DNA from: Sipunculus nudus
Lineage: Eukaryota > Annelida > Sipuncula > Golfingiida > Sipunculidae
Length of the DNA stretch: 64,000 nt
Assembly (NCBI GenBank): GCA_026874595.1
Contig: CM049319.1
Coordinates: forward strand, 15,031,601 to 15,095,600
Direction of reading: 5' to 3'
Below the pieces are notes generated by a model that was not told the origin of the DNA, made no database searches, and saw only the letters and a program-made list of their open reading frames with translations. Shown here one piece after another: positions 44,868 through 56,710 of the stretch. Within the stretch, counting starts at the first letter, position 1; every line of letters begins with the position of its first letter. A program made the translations under genes and the position numbers.

Positions 44868-45200
44868 GAATCAGATTAATAAAAGTACGACTTTGCCATT
44901 AGGGCTTTTGGGTATTAAATCCAAACCTAACAATGCAGTGGGGTTTCTAAATATACATGTACACCAGTGGCGTAGGCATAAATGCAGTAAAGAGGGTTTT
45001 AAAGTCCTACACATATGTTGGATTAGGATTGTTTCAGGGCAAATTACATAAACATGGAGGTATTTGTGGTTAGGACTTCATGGAATAAGTTATATTTTCT
45101 CAGCATGCGCTTGTGAAATGTGAACAGAAGGTGGATCCTTAATTGAAATGTGAAAAAGTTTGATCTTTTTAAGTTTGACTGTGGAGACAAGTAGTCCTGG
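44868..45200. repeat. Module E remnant plus GTGGCGTAGGCATAA repeat
   Basis: CGCAGAATCAG and GACTTTGCCATTAGGGCTTT are what remains of module E. Then ACCAGTGGCGTAGGCATAAA and the dispersed repeat seen at 37.52 kb. Confidence 0.55.
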
Positions 45201-45429
45201 CCATCCCAAACGTTCCCAACTGGAAGAGGTTCTCTTTTTTTAGTAGAAACGACCTCTGCATATATTTGTAAAGCGCGAATTTTATCAAACGTTGCATCGG
45301 CCTTGAATCCGTCCTCAGATGGCCTATGTGCAGATTGTTATACTGTTAAGTCTCAGTGGAAAATGAAACAGATCCAGCACATGTCCGGTTTCTGGAACAT
45401 TCCATTACATGAGTGGGTGTCTGTTCTCT

Positions 45430-45595
45430 TGTTATCGTGAGGTCACTGCTTCCTCGGTACATGGCCAGTACATATAGCCGGTACTATATTGTAATACAAG
45501 TTCATACGTTAAACCCTGTCAGTTCATAACAGTCAACCGTAAGTACACGAAAAGACAGGCAAGGTCATTCGTCGAAGCTGACACCCCTGCTAGAC
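45430..45595 (+). repeat. Module A copy 16
   Basis: GGTCACTGCTTCCTCGGTAC, CGGTACTATATTGTAATAC, GTCAGTTCATAACAGTCAAC, CGTAAGTACACGAAAAGACA, ending in AGCTGACACCCCTGC. Pair AGTTCA-TAA-CAGTCA, as in copies 15, 19 and 23. Confidence 0.75.
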
Positions 45596-45798
45596 CTGAC
45601 AATGGAATATGGATAAATTAGTATTTACAAATCTGTTTTCAAACATAATAAGATAAAATTGTCCTTTAATGGAATATTCTTGGTTGGCTTCACTAATTTC
45701 ATATATTTTAGCACTCTCTATACTGCATGGTGGCTCAGCTTCTGTGCAAGTCTGATAGAAACGTATAAGTAAAGACATTGTGTGCGCGTATATACATG

Positions 45799-45804
<6 letters not shown>

Positions 45805-45830
<26 letters not shown>
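45805..45830. repeat. (AT)n microsatellite
   Basis: About 13 AT repeats. Confidence 0.9.
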
Positions 45831-46611
45831 ACTATATATAAACATGTGTGTGTGATAAAAATAGTAAATGCATGATTTAACAGATGAAAAAATACAAATG
45901 TATTCTCCAACTATTGTCGGATGACAGATATACCCACTGAAAAGAATAAGAGGAACGTGATTACAAAAAAAAGACAAGCTTGCAATATTCCTGCATGTCA
46001 TTGCATACAAATGACATTCATATTACAGCTTTAAGTATAACTACCGTAAAACCACGTCGGAAGACCCCCGGTCACGACCATATATTTAATGGTCCCGGAA
46101 GTCCAGTTTACGACTTGTCGTGAAAACTGTCACAAGAATTCCGATAATAATTCTTCTTAGTTTAACCGAAGAGTTGATCGTGTTATAGCACGTATGTGCT
46201 AACTAAACTTTTTTAAAAGCTATCTTACTCTATTACTATATTAATCTATTACTGAGACATAATGTAACCTGATATCATCCATTTACTGAATATGACAATG
46301 GAACTGTATAGGGTCCCTACCTACTAGTTTGATGTCAAAGAGTAGTCTTCCAGTTTTTTCGACCTCTTGATTTCACTTGAGGATATAAAATCATTATAAG
46401 ACGTTTTGAAACAGAGAATGGAATGAAAATAACTGTATAATAATATCAAACATATAATAATATATCATTGTACAAACTCAAGTAAACAGAAAATGTGTTT
46501 ATATGATTTCGTCATCATAATATTGGTAATATTGCAGGGGGTTGTGTGCGAGCAAAGGAATAAATTTAGGAGATTGCGGATATTCCCTGGGGCAGCTAGA
46601 TATTAAGCACT

Positions 46612-46735
46612 GGTGAGTGACCGGTCAGTCTCTCTCGCGTACTTACGGCTGACCAGTTTGAACTGTTTGGACGTGATTGTTTGAACTTTATTGACGGAGC
46701 GGTACTGGTGACGTACTGGATGAGTACCAGTGGTA
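46612..46735 (-). repeat. Module A copy 17, near consensus
   Basis: ACTGGTGAGTGACCGGTCAG, TCTCTCTCGCGTACTTACGG, CTGACCAGTTTGAACTGTTT, TTTGAACTTTATTGACGGAG, CGGTACTGGTGACGTACTGG. Reverse complement of copy 14 over about 110 bp. Confidence 0.8.
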
Positions 46736-47515
46736 AGAGCACGTTCACCTGACGCAAGGTCGTATCCTATTCTTATCTTTTAAATGCATGCATGATCAGT
46801 TTCTTTAAAACATATTTGGGCCTCTCCGATGAATGAAAATATGCTGATAAATGACCCTTTGGTCATGGTGCTCAGCTGATGACCTTAACTGACAAATTTA
46901 TGATTTAATATCACATGAGAATTTTAAATCTGAGATTGAAATGGAGGGGGGGGGGGGAGTTAAACATAGCGCTGACAGAGTAGACAGATTTTGCTGCAGA
47001 GAGTTTCAAACAAAATAAAAAATACACTTTTACAATCCATTTAAAAAAATACACACATCAGGAATATAAAAAAAACTTACAACAGTTCAAAATTCATCCT
47101 GCAAATGCAAAGCATTTGTCTTCTGACGTCACAACGTACTAGTGGAATAACGCTAAACTGAACCGTACCCATATCCCTGCCCGTATCCGGCCATGCATGT
47201 GGAACTGGAAACACAGCTTAATTGCTTCTTGGGTAACTAGAAATTAAATACTAGTAGTTATAAGTATTAGCAGGAACTGGGACCGTTTTGTGAGAAGAAC
47301 ATTGAAATAAAGGAATAATGTTTCTCTGCTTTGAGTTAGAAACCAAGCGTGCGCGATATAGTAGGAACCAAGCTGCCAGCCAGCATGCAGTGCAGCCTAC
47401 TCGGAGGACAGCCAGACCAGAACGAGGCGACCATGCAGGAAGCTACAGTTCCCATACCAACGAGCCGCAAAACTAATAAGCCGACGCTGCTTGGCAATGC
47501 CAAAGAATGTTTTTT

Positions 47516-47610
47516 TTTTCCTTTTGGACGAGTCCACGTGCCATAAAGGGGGCTTCTCACCCACGCATTCACTGACGTATTGGAAATCCCCACCTTCATG
47601 CCAGACTCTC
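47516..47610 (+). repeat. Module D copy 1
   Basis: TTTTGGACGAGTCCACGTGC, CATAAAGGGGGCTTCTCACC, CACTGACGTATTGGAAATCC. Related copies are at 55,979 and 62,040. Confidence 0.6.
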
Positions 47611-47947
47611 TGTGCACCAACACCGACTGTTGGGAATTTTATCGAAAAAAAAAATATTTCCACGAAAATGATTAAGATTATTATGGTCAGAATTAATGGC
47701 CACCACACCAGTTATTAAAATGACTTTTCATTTCACTACCATAGACCTCATGGGATGTATGATTAAAATTACGAAATCTTTATACATTATCCGGGGACGG
47801 ATACATTTTGCTTTAGGGAAGAAATTACATTTTCAGCAGGGGTTACTCCAATCTTTAAGACTTAAACCTTTAATAAAGTCGTAGAACTTTTAAGGTGTGA
47901 GTCTCTAGGAGTAAACGGAAAACCCTTTCCTTCTCAAATCCTGGAAT

Positions 47948-47963
47948 CCCCCCCCCCCCCCCC
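47948..47963. repeat. Oligo-C tract
   Basis: About 16 C. Confidence 0.9.
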
Positions 47964-48499
47964 ACCCTTATCTCTTAATTATATCAATGGATCCATAATG
48001 TATAATTTTTAGAGTATGACCGATAAACTTAATATTTCTACATATTTTTATAGTCTTATTCCATTATTTCACTCAGTATCAGAAATATATTAGGTCTGGT
48101 GAAAGATTCCACGAAAAGGTCAATGTCTGCATGTGCTCTGTAGCGTCCTCTCGAATTCGGAAACCCCGTGCGTGTATGGTCTTTCGGGACTTATTCAAAA
48201 CGTCTATGTATTTACTGTATAGGTTATGTCAGTCAAGGAGGAATTTAAAGTTAAGTTTACATATCATTAACAAAAAAAATAAATTTAAGAAATATATCAC
48301 CACTTCATTGATTTGTAATATCTGGTATTTTAATTTTATTTAGGCACCTCCGCGCATGGCAGGCCTGCACACATCCAGTGGATAAGCTCAATGTGTGTGC
48401 TATCCTAGAACAGTCCCTTTATATGCACACCTTAAAGTATCTGATCTTTTTGTCCTTTGTTTATTTCAACAATAGTTACAGACTTACAGTACATCTCAG

Positions 48500-48560
48500 T
48501 GCGCCAGTACCATAAAGATTAAATGAGTTCAAGCTGGTCAGACTTGGGTGCGGCCAGAGG
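48500..48560 (+). repeat. Module A copy 18, partial
   Basis: CAGTGCGCCAGTACCATAAA, then GAGTTCAAGCTGGTCAGACT. The pair has 3-bp spacing (AGTTCA-AGC-TGGTCA). Its downstream half is replaced by GGTGCGGCCAGAGGAAACTG. Confidence 0.65.
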
Positions 48561-48797
48561 AAACTGCGGGTCCTGGGTGACGTCATAATCCGACCCCCTT
48601 TCCGCCAATGGACCCGTCCGTTAAGGTTGAGGCTGAAGGCCTGTTGTTTGCTCTGAAAAGTCGGAGATGGTCATCTGTGGATAACAAATAATAATCACTG
48701 CTTCAGATGACTTAACCTTATTACATCTTTGTAGGGATAACACATTTTTACTCCTGCGCTCGATATGTCTTAGCAGCATGATTTCGACACACTGCAC

Positions 48798-48860
48798 AGA
48801 ATCACACTCACAAGAGTAGGCCCGCGACAATGCTGGTTAGGGTTTTGGGCATAGAAACCC
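48798..48860. repeat. Module E copy 3
   Basis: CAGAATCACACTCACAAGAG, then TAGGCCCGCGACAATGCTGG, TTAGGGTTTTGGGCATAGAA. Same as 57,057-57,120. Confidence 0.55.
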
Positions 48861-49334
48861 TAGTCACAGGCATTTGACGTGTTACTCAACCACAGGCGCT
48901 TGAATTGCTATTAGTGTAGATTTCGGCTAAATTTGTTACTTTTCTGGGTCATTTCCTTTCATGTAATACTTATCTAACATTTTCCTAGCGTTTTTCGCAC
49001 TATATGGTCCATCCCTTCATTAAATATTAAGTAAATAATACTTGCCCGAAATGGGCATATTGGGTCTTTTTTTAATATATCATGCCAAAGACATCAACAA
49101 ATTGGTTACAAAAAGGCAAACTAGCACATTTATAAAACATTAAACATGCATAAGTTTTTTTTATAAAACCAGTCTGTTCAAATAATCAAATTATCTTAAT
49201 TTGACATCTTTTTTTTTATTATACCTTTGTACATAGGACGGATTTATCAACTGTTCCTTGTCTCAGTGAATGGTGAAACTGAAACTGCATATGTCCGATT
49301 TTCCGAACATTCCATTATGTCGGGTGGCCTTCTC

Positions 49335-49490
49335 CCGTGATCGTGGGGTCACTGCATCCTCGGTACATCACAAATACACACCGGTATGTGACCAGTGCGA
49401 CATGGTAGTACAAGTTCACCCTGTCAGTTCATAACAGTCAGCCGTAAGTACACAAAAAGTCCGGCTGGGCCATTCATTAAATCTGACACC
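49335..49490 (+). repeat. Module A copy 19
   Basis: CGTGGGGTCACTGCATCCTC, CCAGTGCGACATGGTAGTAC, GTCAGTTCATAACAGTCAGC, CGTAAGTACACAAAAAGTCC. Pair AGTTCA-TAA-CAGTCA. Same long form as 58.1 kb. Confidence 0.75.
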
Positions 49491-49755
49491 CCTGCGTCAT
49501 TTGATAACTGACTCTCCCGATTAATAGTAGTACCATTTCTGTGTATGTAAAGACATATATTTGAATAACTGATAAATCCTCTTTAAGTGACGTATTTAAT
49601 ATCTCCTGATAAATCCGCGTTAAGTGATTTGCTTTTACCTTCTGTTCCACAACTAAAGTGGCAGCTTAGCATATTTTCTCCAATTTCCAGCGTCTAAATA
49701 CAGGATACTTACTAGTTCCGTGCCTGGATGTACATGTCTGTACAATTTAAACGAA

Positions 49756-49757
<2 letters not shown>

Positions 49758-49803
<46 letters not shown>

Positions 49804-50045
49804 CAGAGAGACAGAGAGACAGAGAGAGACAGACAGACAGAGACAGACAGACAGACATACAGACAGACAGAGAGACAGAGGCAGAGACAGATAGAGACAA
49901 AGACAGAAAGACAAACAGACTAAGAGAGAGACTCATATGCAGATAAGGAGAGAGAGATATACGGGACTTTTTTTGTAAGCCCTGAAACAGGAGAAAGACA
50001 CAGACGATCGGACAGACAGACACAAAGAACAAGGAAGGGAAATTC
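49758..50045. repeat. (GA)n/(GACA)n with conserved flank
   Basis: (GA)n and (GACA)n, then ATACGGGACTTTTTTTGTAA, GCCCTGAAACAG, ACAAGGAAGGGAAATTCCCG. The flank recurs after GA tracts at 58.6 and 60.3 kb. Confidence 0.8.
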
Positions 50046-50199
50046 CCGGAATATACTTTCTTTTTTCGGCAACATGTGAAAATTTACCAAATTTTGTTAA
50101 AGAGAGAGGGAATGAATTGAAAGAAAAAGAAACTAAAACTGGCCTTTCACTCATTTGAAAAAAGACGCACACTGAAGGAAATCAAAGGAACAAACAAAC

Positions 50200-51030
50200 A
50201 TTTAATATTAACATCATTTTTCAGAGATGACATGAAGATAGCTACAGTGAAACATAGCCTGACGACCACCCCTGGCTGTCACGACCACATTTGTTGGTCC
50301 TGAACTTTCATTTTGCGACAGTCCCGTTTAATAGTTCCAATAAAATTGGTCCTAGAAGTGGTTGTGTTTGCTTGAATTCATTGTATCCCCAGACAAAGTC
50401 GGGATGCTATGGTTTCACGATGGTCCCGCCGCCGCCGCCGCCGCAGAAAAACCTTGTGAGCGGGATAACTCAAAAAATATTTCACTGATCTTTTTCAAAC
50501 TTTACATTTGTATAGATATAGGTAAGGGGACGAAGCCTATTTAAAATGGGGTCATGACCTATGCTAGGAAAGTGACCTTGACCTTGAATAGGTCCATTTT
50601 TGCTGAAAATAACACAAATTCTTAAATATCTCAAGTAAGCTTGCTTGGACTGGTCCAAAAATCAAGGTGACCGAAGATTTTGGATAGCCTTGCGATATAC
50701 CGAAAACTGGTGGCGCCACCTATTATCCTTTTCTTGTTTTTACGCCTTTTAATACCCCCATAATTGCCACTTGACAGTACTGTAAGCATTATAAGTCAAA
50801 AACTAATGGACAGATTTCTTTCATATTATGCACATCTAGAGAGATGGGTTATGGGATGAGGTCTATTTACATTTGGGTCATGACCTTTATCATGAGAGTG
50901 GCCTTGACCTTTAATGTGTCCATATTTGGTGAAAACCACACACCTCTTATGATATCTCCAGTGTTGATAGCCATATGGATTTCAAACATGACTTATGTAT
51001 GGCCCACCACTAAAGTAAGAACCCTATAGG
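50200..51030. repeat. Start of receptor-site-rich repeat block
   Basis: Contains a short (CCG)n run at 50,427-50,444, then stretches such as AAAGTGACCTTGACCTTGAA (two adjacent TGACCT half-sites), GGTGGCGCCACCT and GAGTGGCCTTGACCTTTAAT. It looks like diverged copies of the repeat that becomes regular from 51,044. Confidence 0.6.
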
Positions 51031-51965
51031 TTCTAGGGTCATGAGGTCAAAGGTCAAGGTCACTGGACTCGCATCTTAAAAGATACTGTGGATGCATTTT
51101 AAGCCAAACTTTCATCCCAGGTCTTCCACCTTGAATGTATAGCTCACTTGCCAATAGTGGATGATCCATACCAATGTTGGGGTCACAAGGTCAGAGGTCA
51201 AGGCCACAGGATCTATCTGTCAAAAAATTAGTTTCTGGATGATAATTCCTGCTTTTATTAATGTATTGATTTCAAACTTGACTTATATATGTCCCATTGA
51301 AAAAGCAAGACTCCAATTGATTTTGGGGTCATGAGGTCAAAGGTCAAGGTCACGGGACACATCTTTAAAAAGATTGTGGATGCATTTTCAGCCAAACATT
51401 TCATCTCAGACCTTTCATCTTGCACATATAGTTCATCTGCCAATAGAGGAAGACCCCTATCAATTTTTAGGTCACAAGGTCAAAGGTGAAGGTCACAGGA
51501 GCCATCTGTCCAAAAATTAGTTTCTGGATGATAATTCCTGCTTTTATCGATGTATGGATTTCAAACTTGACTTGTATATGTCCCATTGGAAAAGCAAGAC
51601 CCGAATTGATTTTGGTGTCATGAGGTCAAAGGTCAAGGTCACAGGACACAATTTGAAAAGATGTGGATGCATTTTCAGCCAAACATTTCATCTCAGATCT
51701 TTCATCTTGCACATATAGTTCACCTGCCAAGAGAGGAAGAACCCTATCAATTTTGAGGTCACAAGGTCAAAGGTGAAGGTCACAGGAGCAATCTGTCCAA
51801 AAATTAGTTTCTGGATGATAATTCCTGCTTTTATTGATGTATAGATTTCAAACTTGACTTGTATATGTCAAGCAAGAAAAGCAAGACCCGAATTGATTTT
51901 GGGGTCATGAGGTCAAAGGTCAAGGTCACAGGACCAACATCTTCAAAAAGATTGTGGATTGATAG
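51031..51965 (+). repeat. Tandem array with triple AGGTCA every ~144 bp
   Basis: A unit of about 288 bp made of two related halves. Each half carries AGGTCA-N-AGGTSA-AGGTCA. Starts are at 51,044, 51,188, 51,334, 51,477, 51,623, 51,764 and 51,910, giving spacings of 144, 146, 143, 146, 141 and 146. Shared flanks are GGATGCATTTTCAGCCAAAC, TTAGTTTCTGGATGATAATT and TTCAAACTTGACTTGTATAT. The triple site combines DR1 and DR0 spacing, and TCAAGGTCA is an NR5A/ERR-type extended site. No conserved open frame crosses it. Confidence 0.9.
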
Positions 51966-52239
51966 ATGGAAGAAACAATAATTGCTTGCCAAGTGTCAGT
52001 ATATGCTGCTAAAAATGGGGGCCTATTCTTAAAGGGGGGGGGCTACTATGTCTGGGGAATCTCTGGCACCTGCGGTGCCAAGAAATGTCTAGTTTAATAT
52101 AAATTTATGTTAATGTATGTAATTAATTCTGAACTGCATATGCAAAAGAAAACGTAGATATAGTTTGAGCAAGGATTGTCCTATTTTTCTGTAAAAAAAA
52201 GGTGGGGTCATCATTTGATTGTTTCAATTTGTCTGCTGA

Positions 52240-52325
52240 GTGGTCATTCACTCCAGTCACTTTGCGGAATCCGATCTATTTGGTGATAAAAGTGACCTTA
52301 ATATTGCACAAAGTCCAGTAACGCG
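52240..52325 (+). repeat. Module G copy 1
   Basis: GTGGTCATTCACTCCAGTCA, TGCGGAATCCGATCTATTTG, GTGACCTTAATATTGCACAA, AGTCCAGTAACGC. Other copies are at 58,726 and 63,604. Confidence 0.6.
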
Positions 52326-52904
52326 TTTTTTTTTTCTTCAGATTTATTTTCATTATAATGTTGGCCCTTGGGAATGGCGAGTAAAGGCGATTTTTTTTTT
52401 GAATGGCATTGATCTTTTTTTTAACATTTTTTTGTATCAGTGTTTATATCATTGTAAAAGCTAAAATTTGTCAAACAATAATCTGTCATCTGTCTAGTTT
52501 CCACCCACAGTATATCCGATGCTATAATTACCGCCAACCGGGTTAACCAATACGCGGATATAGATTTATCTGTTTGGCACAATAATGAATGGAGTATTAT
52601 TGATCAAGTATAACTGTCCGAGCAAAGGCATGCAGTACGTTTAACCGGGAGGGGGGGGGTCGTAACGGTTCCTTACGAGTATACAAGACAAGGATAGACA
52701 GAAAGAGGGACAGGAAAAACTGAAGCAGACAAAGAGAGAAAGCATGACGCGAAACAGAGACAGGGAGACAGAAAATATGAGAGAAAATGAGACAGAATAT
52801 CAGAGAGAAAGAGAGAAAAGGAGAAGCACGTTACAAAAAAGTTGACACAAATTTTGCTGTTTGTACAAAGCTTGTATCTCATCTTGTAACGAGGTACAGT
52901 TGAC

Positions 52905-53020
52905 ACTGGTGAGTGACCGGTCAGTCTCTCTCGTGTCCTAACAGCTAACCAGATTGAACTGTACGGACTGATCGTTTTAACTTTATTGACGGAGCGGTAC
53001 TGGTGACGCACGGGTGTATA
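52905..53020 (-). repeat. Module A copy 20
   Basis: ACTGGTGAGTGACCGGTCAG, TCTCTCTCGTGTCCTAACAG, CTAACCAGATTGAACTGTAC, TTTATTGACGGAGCGGTACT, GGTGACGCACG. Pair AGTTCA-ATC-TGGTTA on the minus strand. Confidence 0.75.
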
Positions 53021-53069
53021 CCAGTGGTCAAAGCAAATTCTCTAATCCAACCAGGTATTAAGTAATGAT

Positions 53070-53155
53070 GAGTGGCCGGTCAGTCTCTCTCGCGTACTTA
53101 CGCCTTACCCGTTTGAACTGTACGGACGGAGCGGTACTGGTGACGTACATGCAGG
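53070..53155 (-). repeat. Module A copy 21, internally deleted
   Basis: GGCCGGTCAGTCTCTCTCGC, CTTACCCGTTTGAACTGTAC, GGACGGAGCGGTACTGGTGA. The TGATCGTTTGAACTTTATTG segment present in its neighbours is missing, so the two blocks lie closer together. It sits about 50 bp from copy 20 in the same orientation. Confidence 0.7.
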
Positions 53156-53189
53156 GTGTGTACCAGTGGCCTTATCCTCTGAATGTTTT

Positions 53190-53835
53190 ATTCATTTCAA
53201 CAAGCCTTGTTTTGCAATGTTACATTGTAACAAATGTACAGGTTCTAATAATAAGTGACCTTGAGCCATGACACTCAGCTGCATGATAAGCCCAACATGT
53301 AACACTACTTTAGATCTTAATATCTGAACAACTGCTGGATACAATCTGATAAAATTTTACCTGCATATTGAACATTATATTTAACATTACCGCTGCGAAT
53401 TTCCTGCAAAATATAACAATATAAAAAAAAACTTACAACCGTTGAAATTTGGATCCTGCCAAATGCCAAGCCTTTGTCTTAAGACAAAAGCCATTAAGTG
53501 TCTCCAGATGCCTAAATTTTCTACAACTGTAAGTTGTTATAAAAAATACTGAATTACAAGTGTAACAATCAGTCTTATGTAACGGATGAAAATTTTCAAT
53601 TATAAATAGGCATTACAATTTGAGGGATTGAAACGCTTCAAATTTTCTCGAGATAAATTATATATCACTGTACAATTACACATACCTCGATGTTGGTGTA
53701 CATACATCTACCAACTACATATTATACGCAGGAAAATTTAATCAGTGGTTAGTGGCAGAAATATGTTTGACGGCCTGGAATATATTACTTGTGTGTGAGA
53801 CCTATAGCTTGAAATCTGAACTCTCTGTCATTGAT
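53190..53835. repeat. Trailing part of A (-) unit, then spacer
   Basis: CTCTGAATGTTTTATTCATT, AAGCCTTGTTTTGCAATG and GTGACCTTGAGCCATGACAC to about 53,480 align with 59,720-59,930 and 60,410-60,560. The rest is unrecognised AT-rich DNA. Confidence 0.55.
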
Positions 53836-53837
53836 TT

Positions 53838-53940
53838 AGACTCGTCCGTTGCCCAGTAACAGTAGACGGGCTGGGTGTCATCAGGTACAGTGCTGGAAAT
53901 CCCCTTTCTAAGGGCAGCGACCTCTACGGACGAAGTAGAT
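53838..53940 (+). repeat. Module C copy 7
   Basis: GACTCGTCCGTTGCCCAGTA, GGCTGGGTGTCATCAGGTAC, AGTGCTGGAAATCCCCTTTC, TAAGGGCAGCGACCTCTACG, GACGAAGTAGATGG. Palindrome AGGGCA-G-CGACCT. Nearly as complete as copy 2. Confidence 0.7.
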
Positions 53941-54544
53941 GGGCCTACTGCAAGACGGAGGGGCCACCGAGAGGTGCTGCCGTTTGCGTTGGAGGTTTTA
54001 TTTTATTTTTTTTATTCATTGCGTCATATTATGAAATACTCCTCTCATTTCTGAATTGAATTCTCCTTATTTGGTTAAATACACTTTAGGTTTATATTAT
54101 TATTAAGACCGTTTTGAATTTATAAATAATTTCGAAAAAAAGATGACTAAGAGGAGTCACTTATTCCATATAAAAAGACATGTGCGCTGAGCGACTAATA
54201 ACGCCAAAATTGTTCCACAACTCAACGAAGGAGTAACTTTAAGTCTTAAGAATCAGGAAGTAACACAAATTAATTCTCCCAGTAAAGAGATTTAAATCCC
54301 CTACACCCACTTGTATCCGCCTCGATATGCATGCTCAAAATAATATACTCCATGCAGGCCCCGTGGACCTCCCCTTTGGATCCGTCACTAATATAAACAT
54401 CTATTTCTCGGAATCACGGAAATGTGTATTTTAGATAAAAAAAAACTTCTGCCTCATCTTTTTTACGTATTTTTCTGTCAGATCCACTTGGTTTATTATA
54501 CCTCAAAACTGATTTAAGAGAGTGTCTTATTATATCTAAACACT

Positions 54545-55190
54545 GACCTAACAGAAGCGGATCCAGAGGGGGTCCAGGGGGTCCGGACCCCCCATGCAAC
54601 CCCTTTCAGCCACAGCAACTTTTTTAAAGGTGCCAATTCACCAACCTTTTGAAAAAGAATTGATGTGATTTCTTGCTTCCACTGTGTATATATTAATGAT
54701 CTAAGGGTATTTTTGGTTGTGAAAAATTCATATAAGGCCTTTGTGCATGAAGGATGTGTGAACTTGTTTATTAACAACATGCTTGTAAACTCAGAAATGT
54801 TGACAAACGTAAGATGGTAGGTTGCATATACTAGTATGCGGAGGCAGAAAGATTATTTGTTGCAAAATGCCATTTGCAAAGCTCTGGCTTATCTGACTTG
54901 TTGCCGGATGCCTTTGTTGAATTTGTTTTGATTATTTTGGCGGCCCCCACATATTATAAACACTTTGGTATATACAAAACAAGCAGCCTGTGTGTGGTGA
55001 TATCCACTTTTTGGGATAGTTTTTATGAAAGATCCAAGGGATAACCTTTGGTTTACAAGGGTCAGATAGGTGATTGGGACCCTTTATGGTTTCAGACCAT
55101 TTTTGTGGCCTTGACCTTTCTTTAGGTATAGTCAGTCCTACTAGATGTACCCCTCCTTTTCCGTAATCCTGGATCCATCCATGGCGTACA
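54545..55190. mobile_element. Possible dispersed element with GGATCCAG ends
   Basis: Begins AGCGGATCCAGAGGGGGTCC and ends AATCCTGGATCCATCC, so GGATCCAG is inverted at both ends. The GCGGATCYAGG start is also seen at 62.83 kb. No duplication or transposase was identified. Low confidence that the two ends belong together. Confidence 0.35.
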
Positions 55191-55978
55191 AGTTTCAAAT
55201 CGTCTCCTGCCAAGTTACCAGATCAGCTCCTGGATGTGATTTTCTTGAAAACTCTATACAGACAGTAGCAATTGACTTAAGATAGGTCCATCTATTTCGT
55301 GTACGTATGACTGACCAATATATGCACTTTTTATTAACAGGAACCTATATGGAGTGTAACTTTTTTTACAACCATATATATATTTATATGTATATATGGT
55401 ATATCCACAGCGATATAATATTTCAGTATAAGCCAATACAGCCATGTGCTCTCAAATGTGTATTATTTGTTATAGATATTTCTTCCCTATAAGACCATAT
55501 ACATCCTAGACTGGTGTACACACACACACATATATATAATTAACAATACAAGAATGTATATGGTGATATATCTTAAAATTTGCACATATTATACTCGTTT
55601 TAACTATCATAGTTTAGTTCAAATTAAACCTTACGAAACTACGACTTAGCCGCACGGTCGCCGTACAAGTTGAAGCACGGTAAATCTATCCGTATACCCG
55701 TTTCCCTGCCCGTACCCAGACAGACGGAAACACAGCTTAATTGCTTAAATACTAGTAAATTTAAGTATTAGCGGCTACTGGGACCCTTTTTGTGAGAATA
55801 ACATTCAAATATAAAAATAATGTTTTTGTGCTTTTGCGCGATATAGAAGGAACCAAGGTGCCAGCCAGCATGCAGTCAGCCTGCTCGGAGGACAGCCAGA
55901 CCAGAACGAGGCGACCATGCAGGAAGCCGCAAAACTGTTAAGCCAACGTTGCTTGGCAATGCCAAAGAATGTATTCTT

Positions 55979-56075
55979 CCATTTGGACGAGTCCACATGC
56001 CATAAAGGGGGCTTCCCACCCACGCATGCACTGACGTATTGAAAATCCCCCTTCCTCACGCCAGAATGTGCAAAA
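55979..56075 (+). repeat. Module D copy 2
   Basis: ATTTGGACGAGTCCACATGC, CATAAAGGGGGCTTCCCACC, GCACTGACGTATTGAAAATC, CCCCTTCCTCACGCCAG. Confidence 0.6.
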
Positions 56076-56664
56076 GACACCGACTGTTTAGAATTTTATT
56101 CGAAAGAAATATTATGGTCGGAATTAATGGCCACCACACCAGTCATTAAAATGACTTTTCATTTCACTACCATAGACCTCATGGGATGTATGATTTAAAT
56201 TACTTTATCTTTATACATTGTCCGGAGGCAGATACGTTTGGTTTTAGGGAGTTTAAATTCCGCTAAATGAAAGAAATTACATTTTCAGCAGGGTTTACCC
56301 CAATCTTTAATACTAAATCCCTTATTAGAAATCCCTTGCGTGTATGGTCTTTCAGGACTAATTTAAAAATGTCTTTGTATTTACTGTAAAGTATATGTCA
56401 GTCAAGGAGGTTTTTAATTAAAGTTCACATATTATTAAAAAAAGTAAATGTAAGAAATATTACACGACTTAATTGATAGGTTGAAATTTAATTTTATGTA
56501 TGCAACTCCGCGCATGCAGGCCTTCGCAAATCCAGTGGATAAGCTCAAAAATGGGTGTGCTATCTCTGAACAATCTCTTTATGCACACATTAAGGTATCT
56601 GATCTTTTTGTCCTTTGATTATTCCAACAATAGTTACAGACTTACAGTACATCTCAGTGCGTCA

Positions 56665-56710
56665 GTACCATAGAGATTAAATGAGTTCAAACTGGTCAGA
56701 CTTGGGTGCG
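56665..56710 (+). repeat. Module A copy 22, partial
   Basis: CGTCAGTACCATAGAGATTA, then GAGTTCAAACTGGTCAGACT. Same truncated form as copy 18, with 3-bp spacing (AGTTCA-AAC-TGGTCA). Confidence 0.65.

Larger units (their letters stand above)
47150..53480. repeat. Segmental duplication, right cluster copy 1
   Basis: Aligns in order with 55,690-59,930. Shared landmarks are the GCCAGCCAGCATGCAGT block, module D, CCTCCGCGCATGGCAGGCC, module A, module E, a second A, the (GA)n plus CAAGGAAGGGAAA block, module G and two A (-) copies. About 50,200-52,150, which contains the AGGTCA array, has no counterpart and was inserted into this copy or lost from the other. Confidence 0.7.

Noticed and set aside
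47336-47718. Overlapping open frames of 65-103 codons at the start of the right-hand duplication
   Set aside because: The frames are not preserved in the duplicate at 55.8-56.1 kb, where stops and indels break them, so they are unlikely to be coding.
50844-51443. Short open frames in the AGGTCA array
   Set aside because: They are interrupted differently in each repeat unit and show no conserved protein.
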